Assembly (NCBI RefSeq): GCF_013155125.1
Contig: NZ_CP053564.1
Span: 1,433,501-1,497,500 of the forward strand
Direction of reading: 5' to 3'
DNA from: Pseudonocardia broussonetiae
Lineage (GTDB): Bacteria; Actinomycetota; Actinomycetes; Mycobacteriales; Pseudonocardiaceae
Length of the DNA stretch: 64,000 bases
Position 1 is the first letter of the stretch. Each line of letters opens with the position of its first letter. Positions 40,592-49,417 of the stretch are shown here, in pieces. The notes below the pieces were generated by a model. That model was given only the letters and a program-made list of their open reading frames with translations. It made no database searches and was not told the origin of the DNA. The translations under genes were made by a program, and so were the position numbers.

Positions 40592-43500
40592 CGTGGAGCC
40601 TCGACCTCCTCGAGGGTCAAGGGCGGCACCGTCGTGACCGTCAGGGCGGCGTCGAGCCCGGTGAGCGCGAGCACCCGTGCGGGCGCGGACCCCTCCGCGA
40701 CGACCACGGACACCCGCCCGCCCGCGCCGGCGAGCAGGGCGACCCCGGCGCTGCTGAGGTAGCGCAGCCGGGTGAGGTCGACCACGGCGTCCTCCCCCGC
40801 CTCGCGCAGGGCGGCGGACACGCGGTCGCGGCCGCCCACGTCGAGGTCACCGCGCAGCACGAGCTCGGGGCGGTCGTCCGGCCGGGTCCGCCGCTCCACG
40901 GAGAGCTCCGCCCCGGCGGGCGGGGCCGGGCGCACGGCCGGCGGGCGCCCGGGCTGCTCGGGACCGGGTGGCACGCGGAACAGCACCGTCGTGCCGGAGT
41001 CGCGGCGGTCCAGCACCATCCCCTCGGTCAGCCGGTCCATCACCCGCAGGCCGTGCCCGCGGTGCCCGTTGTCCGCCGGCACCGGGCGCCAGCGGCCCCG
41101 GTCGCTCACCCGTACCCGCACCCCGCCCTGCGCGTCGCGGGCCAGCACGCAGGTGAACGATCCCGGCCCGTCGGGGTAGGCGTGCTCGGCGGCGTTGGCG
41201 GCCGCCTCACCGACGACGAGCTGCAGGTCGTCGACGTCGTCCTCGGGGAGGCCGGCGAGCCCGGCCCACTCGTCGATCCTCCCGCGCAGCGAGCGCATCG
41301 AGGCGGCGGCCGCGGGCAGCTCGACCACCAGCGGCGCGGGCACCCGCCGCACCACCAGCAGCGCGACGTCGTCGGCCGGGCCCTCGTCACCCAGCAGGCC
41401 CCGGACGAGTGCCGCCACCAGCGGACGGGGGGCGTCCACCGCGGCGCCCGCGGCGGCCGCGCGCAGCCGCGCCAGCCCGTCGTCGACGTCCTCCCCGCGC
41501 CGCTCCACCAGCCCGTCGGTGTAGAGCACGAGCGATGCACCCGGCTCGATCCGGGCCCGGGCCTGCCCGTACGCCGCGCGGTCGCGGACGCCGAGCACCG
41601 TGCCACGGCCCGCCGGGTCGTCCAGCAGGCGTGCGCCCCCGCCGTCGACGACGAGCACCGGCGGGTGCCCGGCCAGGGCCCAGACGAGCTCGCCGGACTC
41701 CCAGTCGAGGACCAGGCAGGCGCAGGTGCTGCCCACCGAGCCCGCCACGCGGGCCGCGAACGCGTCGAGGCGCTCCAGCGCGTCCGCCGGGGAGGCGCCG
41801 TCGAGCAGGATCGCGGCCAGGGCGCTGCGCAGCTGCCCCATGACGGCGGCCGCGGTCGGCCCGTGCCCGACGACGTCACCGACGACGAGCGCGACGGAGG
41901 TCGGACCCACCGGCAGCATCTCGAACCAGTCGCCGCCCGCCCTCGCGTGCGCCGCGGACGGGGTGTAGCGCGAGGCCGCGACCAGGCGGTCCAGCGCGGG
42001 CAGCGCGGCCGGCAGCAGGCTGCGCTGCAGCACCTCGGCCACCTCGTGCTCGGCCTGGTGGAGCCGCGCCCGGTCCAGTGCCTGGGCGCACTGCTCGGTC
42101 ACGCTCCGCACCGACGCGCACCGCGCGTTGTCCAGGCCCGGCCCGGCGGACCAGAGGCCCAGCACCGCGACGGCCCGGCCCGCCACCACGACGGGCACGG
42201 CCTGCGGCATCGCGTCCCACACGGGCAGGCCGGTGCGCACCGCCCGGGCCAGCGGGTGGTCGGCACCGTGCTCGGTGGGCAGCCCGGCGGGTTCCGGGCC
42301 GCGCAGCGCCGCGATCTCCCATCGGCCCGCGCGCGGCGACAGGACGACGGCCGCGTCGGCCCCGAGCTCGCCGGCGTGGTCGAGCGCGACGTCGAGCACC
42401 TCCTGCGGGGTCGTCGCGCCGGAGAGCGCGGCCGTGGCGCGCTGGAGCAGGCGCAGCTGCCGGTTGGCCTCCCGCTCGCGCGCGAGCAGGCGCTCCCGCT
42501 CGGCCTCCGCGCGCCGGCGCTGCGTGATGTCGCGCCCGATCGCCTGCACCAGCCCGTGCCCGGCGGAGCGGATCGACAGCTCCACGGGCACCAGCGCGCC
42601 GTCGCGCCGTCGCAGCTCCCACACCTCCGAGACGGGCTCACCGGAGCCGAGCCGGGCCAGCAGCCGCCGGAGCCGCTCGCCGTCCTCCTCCCGGGCCACG
42701 TCCGACACGCGGAGCTCCAGCAGCTCGGCCCGCGAGTACCCCAGCAGCGCGCAGGCCGCGTCGTTCGCGTCGACGTAGCGCTGGTCCTCGTCGCACAGCC
42801 AGATGCCGTCGCTCGCCCGCTCCACGATCATCCGGTAGCGCTGCTCGCTCTCCCGGACCGTCGCGAGGGCGTGCGCGCGCTGCAGCGACTCCCAGCAGCG
42901 CGTCACGACCGTCGTGAGCAGCTCGACGTCCGCCGCGGTCCACAGCCGTGGCGACGCCTGGTGCACCGCCATCGCGGCGACGAACCGGCCGCCCTTGTGC
43001 AGCGGCAGGCAGACCACGCCGACGATGCCCGTCTGCTCGTAGACCCACAGCTGGTCGGGCCGGACGCGCGGGTCGGTGGACGCGTCGGACACGACGTACG
43101 GGTCGCCCGCGCGCATGAGCCGCAGCGTCTCGGCCCCGAACTGCGACATCGCGAACCGGCCGGTCAGCGGGGGCAGGCCGCGGGCGTAGCTGCCGGTCAT
43201 CGTGAAGTGGTCGGCGTCGGCCTCGGCCTCGGCGTAGGCGCTGCGGTCCACCGCCAGGTGCTCGCCGAGCAGCCGGGCGACGGTCGACATGATCTCGTCG
43301 GCGTCCTCCAGGGGCTGCAGGGCCCGCTCCAGCCCGGCGAGGAAGCGGTCGCGGGCCGCGGGGTCGTCGGTGGGGGCGCCGGTGTCGACGACCACGACCG
43401 CGCCCGTGACCCGTCCGTCCTGCAGCGCCGGCTCGACGTTGCGGCGGACGGCCACCGAGGTGCCACCGGGCCGCCGGAAGACGTCCACGCCGCGCTCGGC

Positions 43501-43737
43501 GCGCCCGCGGGCCAGCGCGCGGTGCACGGGGCAGTCGGCCGCGCCGTGGGCGTCGCCGTGCACGAGGCGGTGCAGGTCGGTGCCGACGACGTCGGCCTCC
43601 GGGCGCTGCAGGACCTCCGCCGCGCCCGCGTCGACCGCGCGCACCAGCCCGTCGCCGTCCAGCACGATCGTTCCCACCGGGACCCGCCCGCTCACGAGGG
43701 GCGACGGTACCCACTCCGGACGGCCCCCGCCCGCCAC
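40588..43737 (-). CDS. PAS-GAF-PAS-GAF-PP2C-HATPase-STAS signalling protein
   Basis: A 1049-residue soluble sensor. In order: PAS (about 18-120), GAF (130-300), PAS (305-420, with YRMIVERASDGIW), GAF (435-580), a SpoIIE/RsbU PP2C phosphatase (590-805, with GGDWFEMLPV, VGDVVGHGPTAA and VLYTDGLVERR), an RsbW-type HATPase (815-930, with VGEAAANAAEHAY and GHGLRVMDRL) and a STAS domain (about 945-1045, with LRYLSSAGVALLAGAG, where the serine pair is the expected phosphosite). The three components of a sigma-factor partner switch are thus in one chain. It probably controls an unlinked sigma factor. The next gene, the MerR-clamp regulator, is translationally coupled. Confidence 0.9.
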   Translation of the reverse strand: MAGGGRPEWVPSPLVSGRVPVGTIVLDGDGLVRAVDAGAAEVLQRPEADVVGTDLHRLVHGDAHGAADCPVHRALARGRAERGVDVFRRPGGTSVAVRRNVEPALQDGRVTGAVVVVDTGAPTDDPAARDRFLAGLERALQPLEDADEIMSTVARLLGEHLAVDRSAYAEAEADADHFTMTGSYARGLPPLTGRFAMSQFGAETLRLMRAGDPYVVSDASTDPRVRPDQLWVYEQTGIVGVVCLPLHKGGRFVAAMAVHQASPRLWTAADVELLTTVVTRCWESLQRAHALATVRESEQRYRMIVERASDGIWLCDEDQRYVDANDAACALLGYSRAELLELRVSDVAREEDGERLRRLLARLGSGEPVSEVWELRRRDGALVPVELSIRSAGHGLVQAIGRDITQRRRAEAERERLLAREREANRQLRLLQRATAALSGATTPQEVLDVALDHAGELGADAAVVLSPRAGRWEIAALRGPEPAGLPTEHGADHPLARAVRTGLPVWDAMPQAVPVVVAGRAVAVLGLWSAGPGLDNARCASVRSVTEQCAQALDRARLHQAEHEVAEVLQRSLLPAALPALDRLVAASRYTPSAAHARAGGDWFEMLPVGPTSVALVVGDVVGHGPTAAAVMGQLRSALAAILLDGASPADALERLDAFAARVAGSVGSTCACLVLDWESGELVWALAGHPPVLVVDGGGARLLDDPAGRGTVLGVRDRAAYGQARARIEPGASLVLYTDGLVERRGEDVDDGLARLRAAAAGAAVDAPRPLVAALVRGLLGDEGPADDVALLVVRRVPAPLVVELPAAAASMRSLRGRIDEWAGLAGLPEDDVDDLQLVVGEAAANAAEHAYPDGPGSFTCVLARDAQGGVRVRVSDRGRWRPVPADNGHRGHGLRVMDRLTEGMVLDRRDSGTTVLFRVPPGPEQPGRPPAVRPAPPAGAELSVERRTRPDDRPELVLRGDLDVGGRDRVSAALREAGEDAVVDLTRLRYLSSAGVALLAGAGGRVSVVVAEGSAPARVLALTGLDAALTVTTVPPLTLEEVEAPR

Positions 43738-43744
43738 CGGCGGC

Positions 43745-44182
43745 TCAGATGATCGCGAAGGCCACCACGAGGCCCAGCGCCAGGTGCGCGGCGGCGATGA
43801 GGAAGCTCTGCGGCAGGACGCGGTCGGCGGCCAGGACGCCGCCGATGTCGATGCCCATGACCCACTCCAGCAGCCGGACGGCGCCGACCTGGGCCAGGAT
43901 CCCGATGACGCCGAAGATCGCGGTCTGGATCAGGCCCTCGGTGAGGAAGCCCGACGAGGTGTAGATCGCGGTCACGACGATCAGCGCCATGCTGATCATG
44001 CCCGCGGCGGTGATGACGACGGCGTTGGGCAGTCCCTCGCGGACCATCACGTTGAGCTTGCCCGGCGTCGTGAGGTCGACGGCGTAGAAGCCGAGCAGCA
44101 TGAGGATCACGCCGAGCACCGCGTAGAGCAGGATGGCGCCGATGCCGACGCCGATCACCGAGAAGAAGCCCGGGTTGATCAT
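43745..44182 (-). CDS. DUF350 membrane protein
   Basis: A 145-residue protein with four membrane helices and the DUF350 layout (Gly/Leu-rich helices around residues 10-32, 52-72, 82-102 and 122-143). It is encoded just after a glutathionylspermidine-synthase-like gene, as with YjfL in E. coli. The function of the family is unknown; it may anchor or help the ligase at the membrane. The ATG follows AAAGG nine bases upstream. The PP2C gene begins 7 bp downstream and may be co-transcribed. Confidence 0.85.
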   Translation of the reverse strand: MINPGFFSVIGVGIGAILLYAVLGVILMLLGFYAVDLTTPGKLNVMVREGLPNAVVITAAGMISMALIVVTAIYTSSGFLTEGLIQTAIFGVIGILAQVGAVRLLEWVMGIDIGGVLAADRVLPQSFLIAAAHLALGLVVAFAII

Positions 44183-44215
44183 CTGGGGAGCCTTTCGTGG
44201 TTCGTGCGGGGTGGT

Positions 44216-45379
44216 TCAGGCGGGGATGCGGTGGGGGACGAACGCCGCGCCGTCGTCGGTCACCAGGCCGACGGTCTCGCGGATGCCGAGCCCGGCCGCC
44301 GTGTCGCCCACGACCCAGGCGCCCAGCGCGGGCCGGAACCCGTCGAACTCGGGGAGCGGGGAGAAGAGCTGGTAGACGTAGCCCTCCTCGCCGTAGACGC
44401 CGCCCGTCTCGTGCTCGTACCCGGGGGCGACGATCGAGATGTTGGCGCCCTCACGGCCCAGCCGGGGCTTGCGGACGTACTCGGTGAGCAGCCCGGGCTG
44501 GTCGAGGTAGGCGGGCAGCAGGTTGGGGTGGCCGGGGTACATCTCCCACAGCACCGCGAGCAGCGCCTTGTTCGACAGCACCGTCTTCCACAGCGGCTCG
44601 ACCCACAGCGTCTCGGGGAGGCTGCGCAGCACGTGCTTGCCGAAGTCGTCGGTGACGACCCACTCCCACGGGTAGAGCTTGAAGACCGCGGCCATCGGCG
44701 ACTCCTCGAGGTCGACGAAGCGGTCGAGCACCGCGTCCCAGCCGATGTCCTCGATCGCCAGCCCGACGGTGTTGAGCCCCGCCTCGGCGGCCGTCTCCTG
44801 CAGGTAGCCGACGGTGACGTGGTCCTCGCCGCTCGCGTCGGCGCCCGACCAGGTGAAGTAGACGTCGTCGCCGGGGAGCCGCGCCTTCAGCTCGCCCCAG
44901 CGCTCGACGAGCTTCTCGTGCAGGGAGTTCCACTGGTCGTCGTCGGGGTGGACGTCCTTGAGCCAGTACCACTGCAGCAGCGACGCCTCGAGCAGCGTGG
45001 TCGGGGTGTCGGCGTTGTACTCCAGCATCTGCGCGGGGCCGGAGCCGTCGTAGCGCAGGTCGAAGCGGCCGTAGACGTGCGGGTCGCTGCGCCGCCACGA
45101 CGCGGCCACGCCCTCCCACGCGTACTCCGGGATCGCGAAGTCGCGGAAGCGCTCGGTGGTGACGACGTGGTCGACGGCCTCCAGGCACATCGAGTGCAGC
45201 ACCTCGACGTCGGCCTCGAGCGAGAGCACCTCGTCCATCGAGAACGTGTAGTGCACCGACTCGTCCCAGTACGGCCGCGCCGCGCCGCCCTGGCCGCGGC
45301 CGGGCGCGCCGTAGACCATGCCCTGCTCGCGGACGGTCTGCTCCCAGCCGGCGCGCGGGGTGCTGCGGTGGCGCTGCAC
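44216..45379 (-). CDS. glutathionylspermidine-synthase-like ATP-grasp ligase
   Basis: A 387-residue ATP-grasp enzyme related to the synthetase half of E. coli Gss and to YgiC/YjfC. Signatures are RFDLRYDGSGPAQMLEYNADTPTTLLEAS (metal and substrate loop), LYPWEWVVTDDFG, EPLWKTVLSNKALLAVLW and the C-terminal KPRLGREGANISI ATP loop. It would form an amide between a carboxylate and an amine. Actinomycetes generally lack glutathione, so the substrate is probably a different peptide or protein; this is inferred. It lies between DUF350 and a small anchored protein, a recurring trio. Confidence 0.85.
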   Translation of the reverse strand: MQRHRSTPRAGWEQTVREQGMVYGAPGRGQGGAARPYWDESVHYTFSMDEVLSLEADVEVLHSMCLEAVDHVVTTERFRDFAIPEYAWEGVAASWRRSDPHVYGRFDLRYDGSGPAQMLEYNADTPTTLLEASLLQWYWLKDVHPDDDQWNSLHEKLVERWGELKARLPGDDVYFTWSGADASGEDHVTVGYLQETAAEAGLNTVGLAIEDIGWDAVLDRFVDLEESPMAAVFKLYPWEWVVTDDFGKHVLRSLPETLWVEPLWKTVLSNKALLAVLWEMYPGHPNLLPAYLDQPGLLTEYVRKPRLGREGANISIVAPGYEHETGGVYGEEGYVYQLFSPLPEFDGFRPALGAWVVGDTAAGLGIRETVGLVTDDGAAFVPHRIPA

Positions 45380-45380
45380 G

Positions 45381-45962
45381 TCAGGAGCCGCTCGAGGATC
45401 CGCCGCCGGACACGCCCAGCCCGCCGCGCGAGACGCCGCTGCTCGACGCGCGCGGGGAGATGTCCCGGCCCGAGGAGGTGGTGACGCGGGTGCCGCCTCC
45501 GGGCACCGAGGTCGTGCCGCCGGACACGCGCTGCCCGATGGCGCCGGACCCGCCGTAGTTGTAGTGGTACTGCCGGCCGCCGCCGCCGATGAAGATCGGG
45601 TAGAAGCCGCCGCCGTGGTAGCCGTCGTTCGCGACGGGCGTGACGCAGTTGGAGTCGTCGACGATCTCGTTGGTCTCCTCGTCGACGCACTGCGCCTGGA
45701 TCTCCTCCTCGGGCCGCGCCGCCGCGTACCCGACGGCGATCAGCGCGACGACGCCCACGGTGACGCCGGCGCCCACGAGGATCCGGCTGCGCTTCTTCTT
45801 GCCGCGCGCCTCGTCCTCGGCGGCCTGCCGCTCGGCGGCCTCCCGGCGGCGCTCCGCCTGCTCGCGGGCCCGGCGCTCCGCCAGCGTGGGTTCGCGCGGG
45901 GTCGTCGATCCGTCCTGGAACCGCATGCTGCCCGGTTCCGGACGCTCCTCGTCGTCGCGCAT
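45381..45962 (-). CDS. small membrane-anchored Gly/Ser-rich protein (YgiB-like context)
   Basis: A 193-residue protein with a charged, Arg/Glu-rich N-terminal helix (about 25-58), one membrane helix (about 60-83) and an outer part with two conserved-looking Cys (QCVDEETNEIVDDSNC) and a Gly/Ser/Tyr-rich tail. Its place next to the ATP-grasp ligase resembles the YgiB/YjfM partners in E. coli, which carry a similar cysteine-containing outer segment. It may be the protein substrate of the ligase; that is speculation. The ligase GTG begins one base after its stop on the minus strand reading order is reversed, so this gene comes first in the operon. Confidence 0.7.
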   Translation of the reverse strand: MRDDEERPEPGSMRFQDGSTTPREPTLAERRAREQAERRREAAERQAAEDEARGKKKRSRILVGAGVTVGVVALIAVGYAAARPEEEIQAQCVDEETNEIVDDSNCVTPVANDGYHGGGFYPIFIGGGGRQYHYNYGGSGAIGQRVSGGTTSVPGGGTRVTTSSGRDISPRASSSGVSRGGLGVSGGGSSSGS

Positions 45963-46102
45963 GGCCGCCCCCTCACAGATCCGTTCGCGCGCGCACGCTA
46001 CCCGGGACGGCGCGCCGCGCGAACACGGACGTTCGCAGCACGGCGACGACCGATGACCGCGCCACGACGACCGCGACGGTGAGTGACGGCGGAGGTCACG
46101 GC

Positions 46103-47335
46103 ATGATGACGGTCGTCATGGAACGAACCCTCACCGCTCCCCGGTCCGCACGTGACGACGACGCTCCCCCGCTCCCCCCGTCGTCCGCCGTCGCGCCGGG
46201 TGGACGTGCACCCAGCCCCGCCGTGCACCCCGTGCGCCGTGTCGTCACCGGTGTCGTGGTCGGCGCCCTGCTGATGCTGGGCGCCGCCTCGCTCGACACC
46301 TTCACCGACGCGGAGGTCCCCGTGCTGGGGTCGTTCGCCGCGGTCGCCGCCCCGCCCGAGGAGCCCGAGGTCGTGGAGGTGCCGGCCCCGCCCGCCACCC
46401 CCGGCACGTGCCTGACCTGGAGCCGGGCCGACGCGGCCGACACCGCGCTGGTCGACTGCGCCCAGCCGCACCTGTTCGAGCAGGCCGGCACGGTCGTGCT
46501 CGCCGACCAGGTCGCGCTGCCCGACGACTCGACGTGGCGCCAGCTCGTCGACGAGCGCTGCGGTCCCGTCGTCCTGTCCTACCTCAACGACGTGTTCGAC
46601 CCCGACGGCCGCTACCGCGTCGGCGCGCTCAAGCCGTCGGCGTCGAAGTGGGAGCAGGGCGACCGCGAGCTGCGCTGCGGCCTGCAGAGCGCCTCGCGCT
46701 CCGGGGCGCTCTACCCGATGACCGGGCGCGTCGCCGAGGGTGACCAGGCCGCCGTCCAGGAGCCGGGCGTGTGCCTGGCGATCGACGGCCCCCGCGTCGG
46801 TGACCCGGTGGCCTGCTCCGGCCCGCACGCGCTGGAGACCGTCGGCATCGTCGACATGGCGGCCGACTTCCCGGACGGCTACCCGGCCGTCGCCGACCAG
46901 GACGCGTACCTGCAGCCCAAGTGCAACGAGATCGCGGCGGCCTACGCGGGCGGCCCGACCGTCGTCACCGACAAGGGGCTCACGGTCTACTGGAACAACA
47001 TCAGCGAGGAGTCGTGGGCGGCGGGCACCTACCGCGCCAACTGCAACGTGGCGGCGCTGCTGCCCGACCGCAGCGGATTCGCGCCCGTCACCGGCCCGGT
47101 CACCGGCGACGTCGTGATCGGCGACCAGCTCGCGCCGCCCGCCGAGAACACGCCCGACGCGGGCATCCCGGCGCCGCCGACCACCACCCCGGCCGCCCCG
47201 ACGACGGCACCGCCCGCCGACGGCACCGGCACCCCGTCCCCGACGCCCGCGCCCGCCGAGGGCGCGCCGCCGGCCGGGGAGGCCCCGCCCGCGGAGGTCC
47301 CGCTCGAGGTCCCGGTGCCCCTCGAGGGCACCTGA
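46103..47335 (+). CDS. septum-formation family membrane protein (Rv3835-like)
   Basis: A 410-residue protein with a cytosolic N-terminus of about 45 residues, one membrane helix (VVTGVVVGALLMLGAASL) and an outer region with two Septum_form-type repeats: TCLTWSRADAAD-DCAQPHLFEQAG and CLAIDGPRVGDPVACSGPHALETVG. Paired cysteines probably form disulfides. The tail is Pro/Ala/Thr-rich. The ATG at 46103 has GGAGG (46091-46095) seven bases upstream, which decides against the upstream GTG. The order with the next three genes matches Rv3835-Rv3838c. The exact role is unproven. The 140 bp upstream hold no other gene. Confidence 0.85.
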   Translation: MMTVVMERTLTAPRSARDDDAPPLPPSSAVAPGGRAPSPAVHPVRRVVTGVVVGALLMLGAASLDTFTDAEVPVLGSFAAVAAPPEEPEVVEVPAPPATPGTCLTWSRADAADTALVDCAQPHLFEQAGTVVLADQVALPDDSTWRQLVDERCGPVVLSYLNDVFDPDGRYRVGALKPSASKWEQGDRELRCGLQSASRSGALYPMTGRVAEGDQAAVQEPGVCLAIDGPRVGDPVACSGPHALETVGIVDMAADFPDGYPAVADQDAYLQPKCNEIAAAYAGGPTVVTDKGLTVYWNNISEESWAAGTYRANCNVAALLPDRSGFAPVTGPVTGDVVIGDQLAPPAENTPDAGIPAPPTTTPAAPTTAPPADGTGTPSPTPAPAEGAPPAGEAPPAEVPLEVPVPLEGT

Positions 47336-47351
47336 CCGGATCGCGGTCACC

Positions 47352-47699
47352 GTGCTCGAGATGACGCGGCGGCGCTTCGAGGAGCTCGTCGCCGACGCGC
47401 TGGACACGATCCCGCCCGAGCTCACCGCGGCGATGGACAACGTCGTGGTGCTCGTGGAGGACCGCAACGCCGAGGAGCCGGAGCTGCTCGGGCTCTACGA
47501 GGGCATCGCGCTGACCGAGCGGACGTCGTCCTACGGCGGGTACCTGCCGGACCGGATCTCGATCTACCAGGACGCCATCCTCGACGTGTGCACCGACGCC
47601 GACGAGGTGGTGCACGAGGTGGCGGTCACGGTGGTGCACGAGGTGGCCCACCACTTCGGCATCGACGAGGACACGCTGCACGACCTCGGCTGGGGCTGA
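47352..47699 (+). CDS. minimal zincin metallopeptidase (Rv3836-like)
   Basis: A 115-residue protein with the zinc-binding motif HEVAHHFGID (H96, E97, H100, D105) and the conserved leader MTRRRFEELVADALDTIPPEL and NVVVLVEDR. It belongs to the small actinobacterial metallopeptidase (MPN/zincin-like) family represented by Rv3836. The substrate is unknown. The GTG at 47352 gives an N-terminus like that of Rv3836; ATG 47361 is an alternative. It lies 16 bp after the septum-formation gene and is probably in its operon. Confidence 0.88.
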   Translation: MLEMTRRRFEELVADALDTIPPELTAAMDNVVVLVEDRNAEEPELLGLYEGIALTERTSSYGGYLPDRISIYQDAILDVCTDADEVVHEVAVTVVHEVAHHFGIDEDTLHDLGWG

Positions 47700-47721
47700 A
47701 GACCCGCGAGTCGGGCTCTCG

Positions 47722-47765
47722 CTGCGACCGTGTCGGGGTCGGGCTGCGGCCGTGTCGGGGCCGGG
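47722..47765. repeat. two tandem 22-bp repeats between convergent genes
   Basis: Units 47722-47743 and 47744-47765 start CTGCG(A/G)CCGTGTCGGGG and differ at two of 22 positions; a degenerate third copy follows. A small GCGAG/CTCGC hairpin lies just before (47707-47723). The element fills the 92-bp gap between the metallopeptidase and the phosphatase gene and may help terminate both. Confidence 0.6.
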
Positions 47766-47791
47766 CTGGGACCGGGGCGCTGGGGTCGCGC

Positions 47792-48424
47792 TCAGGCCGA
47801 GGGCGGGCCGCCGGCCGTCACGTCGCCGGGGCGGGCCGGCGCGGCGTCCCAGTGCTCCAGCACCCAGCCCTCGTCCGGGCTGCCGGTGAGGACCACCAGG
47901 CCCGTGTTGGGCACGTACTGCGTCTCGGCGGTGTCGCCCAGCAGCGCCGCGGCGGCCAGCCGGATCGCGGCACCGTGGCTGACCAGCACGACCGTGCCGT
48001 CGACGCCGCGGGTGACCGCGTCGACGGCGGGCAGGAACCGGGCGCGCAGGTCCAGCGCCGACTCGCCGCCGGGCAGGTGCGCCTGCAGGTCGCCGGTCCA
48101 CCAGGTGTCGTAGACGGCGTCGAACTGCCGGCGCGCGTCCTCGTCGCCGCGACCCTCCAGGTCGCCGCAGAACACCTCGTGCACACCCTCGACGACCTCC
48201 ACGGGCAGGCCGTGCGCGGCGGCGACCGGGGCCGCGGTCTGCTGGGCGCGCGTCGCGACCGAGGCGTGGACGACGTCGACCCGCTCGGCGGCGAGCCGCT
48301 CCCCCAGCGCCGCGGCCTGGCTCCGGCCGAGCGCGTTGAGCGGCGGGCCGGGCGGCGCGGAGTCGAGCACGCGCCCGACGTTGGAGTCGGTCTGGCCGTG
48401 CCGGACCAGGACCAGCCGCGTCAC
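47792..48424 (-). CDS. histidine phosphatase (Rv3837c-like)
   Basis: A 210-residue phosphoglycerate-mutase-like phosphatase. It has LVLVRHGQTDSNVGRV with the catalytic His, the Arg of VATRAQQTAAP, the acidic VHEVFCGDLEGR and the second His in VVLVSHGAAIRLAA. The GTG overlaps the pheA stop codon (GTGA at 48421-48424). M. tuberculosis has the same pair (Rv3837c-pheA). The substrate is unknown; a phosphorylated amino acid or sugar is possible. Confidence 0.9.
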   Translation of the reverse strand: MTRLVLVRHGQTDSNVGRVLDSAPPGPPLNALGRSQAAALGERLAAERVDVVHASVATRAQQTAAPVAAAHGLPVEVVEGVHEVFCGDLEGRGDEDARRQFDAVYDTWWTGDLQAHLPGGESALDLRARFLPAVDAVTRGVDGTVVLVSHGAAIRLAAAALLGDTAETQYVPNTGLVVLTGSPDEGWVLEHWDAAPARPGDVTAGGPPSA

Positions 48425-49365
48425 GAGGCGCTCCCGGCGCGCAGCCCGTCGAGCCAGGCCTGCGCGGCGGCGAACGCCGAGCCGGTGGCCGCCCCGAGCG
48501 GCGCGGCGGGGTCGCCCGTGCCGGTGGGCGCCGTGCCGTTCCCGGCGCGCGGGAACGAACCGAGGAAGCGCACCTCGTCGCAGCGCCGGTGCAGGGCGGC
48601 GAGCGCCTCGCCCATCGCGGGGTCGGCGACGTGACCGGTGCAGTCGATGTGGAACCAGTACTCGGCGTGCCGGTCCTTGATCGGACGCGACTCGATCCGG
48701 GTGAGGTCGATGCCCCGCACCGCGAGCTCGGTGAGCAGGCCGAGCAGCGACCCGGGCTCGTTGCGGGTGGTGGCGGCGAACGTCGTGCGGTCGTGGCCGG
48801 TGGGCTCCGGCGGCGGCCCGGGCGGGCCGACCAGCACGAACCGCGTGACGGCCCCGGGGTTGTCGGCGACGTCGTCGACGACGACCTCCAGCCCGTGCTG
48901 CTCGGCGGCCAGCGGTGCGGCCACGGCGGCGTCGAGGTCGCCGCGGGCGACCTGGGCGGCGGCCTCGGACGTCGACGACGTCAGCAGCACCTCGGCGCCG
49001 GGCAGGTGGCGGGCGAGCCAGCCCCGCGTCTGCGCGACGGCGTGCGGGTGCGACCCGACGCGGCGCACGGAGGCGAGGTCGGTGCCCGGAAGGGCCATCA
49101 CCGCGAACCGGACCGCGACGAGCGCCTCGCGCCGGATGACCAGCGGCGGCCGCGCGACGAGCCCGTCGAGGACGGCCCCGACGGCCCCCTCGACGCTGTT
49201 CTCGATCGGGACGCAGCCCGCGTCGACCTCGCCGCGGCGCACGGCCTCGAGCACGGCGGGGCTGCCCGCGCACGGCACCAGCTCGGCACCGCGGGACTCG
49301 GGGAGCGACCGCAGCGCCTGCTCGGTGAACGTGGCGTGCGGACCGAGGAACGCCAGTCGACCCAC
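48421..49365 (-). CDS. pheA: prephenate dehydratase
   Basis: A 314-residue enzyme that converts prephenate to phenylpyruvate in phenylalanine synthesis. The N-terminal catalytic part has FLGPHATFTEQALRSL, CVPIENSVEGAVGAVLDGL and the active-site TRFVLVG with Thr-Arg-Phe. The C-terminal ACT domain (about 210-290, NEPGSLLGLLTELAVRGIDLTRIESRP) senses phenylalanine. The GTG at 49365 is chosen because residues further upstream in the open frame are not conserved. It overlaps the phosphatase gene downstream by four bases. Confidence 0.94.
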   Translation of the reverse strand: MGRLAFLGPHATFTEQALRSLPESRGAELVPCAGSPAVLEAVRRGEVDAGCVPIENSVEGAVGAVLDGLVARPPLVIRREALVAVRFAVMALPGTDLASVRRVGSHPHAVAQTRGWLARHLPGAEVLLTSSTSEAAAQVARGDLDAAVAAPLAAEQHGLEVVVDDVADNPGAVTRFVLVGPPGPPPEPTGHDRTTFAATTRNEPGSLLGLLTELAVRGIDLTRIESRPIKDRHAEYWFHIDCTGHVADPAMGEALAALHRRCDEVRFLGSFPRAGNGTAPTGTGDPAAPLGAATGSAFAAAQAWLDGLRAGSAS

Positions 49366-49417
49366 GCCGCCGACCCTAACGGCGCGCCGCCCGCCCGGGA
49401 TCGGGGGGTGAGCGGGG

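Noticed and set aside
47701..47791. CRISPR array
   Set aside because: Only two adjacent near-identical units with no spacers and no cas genes.
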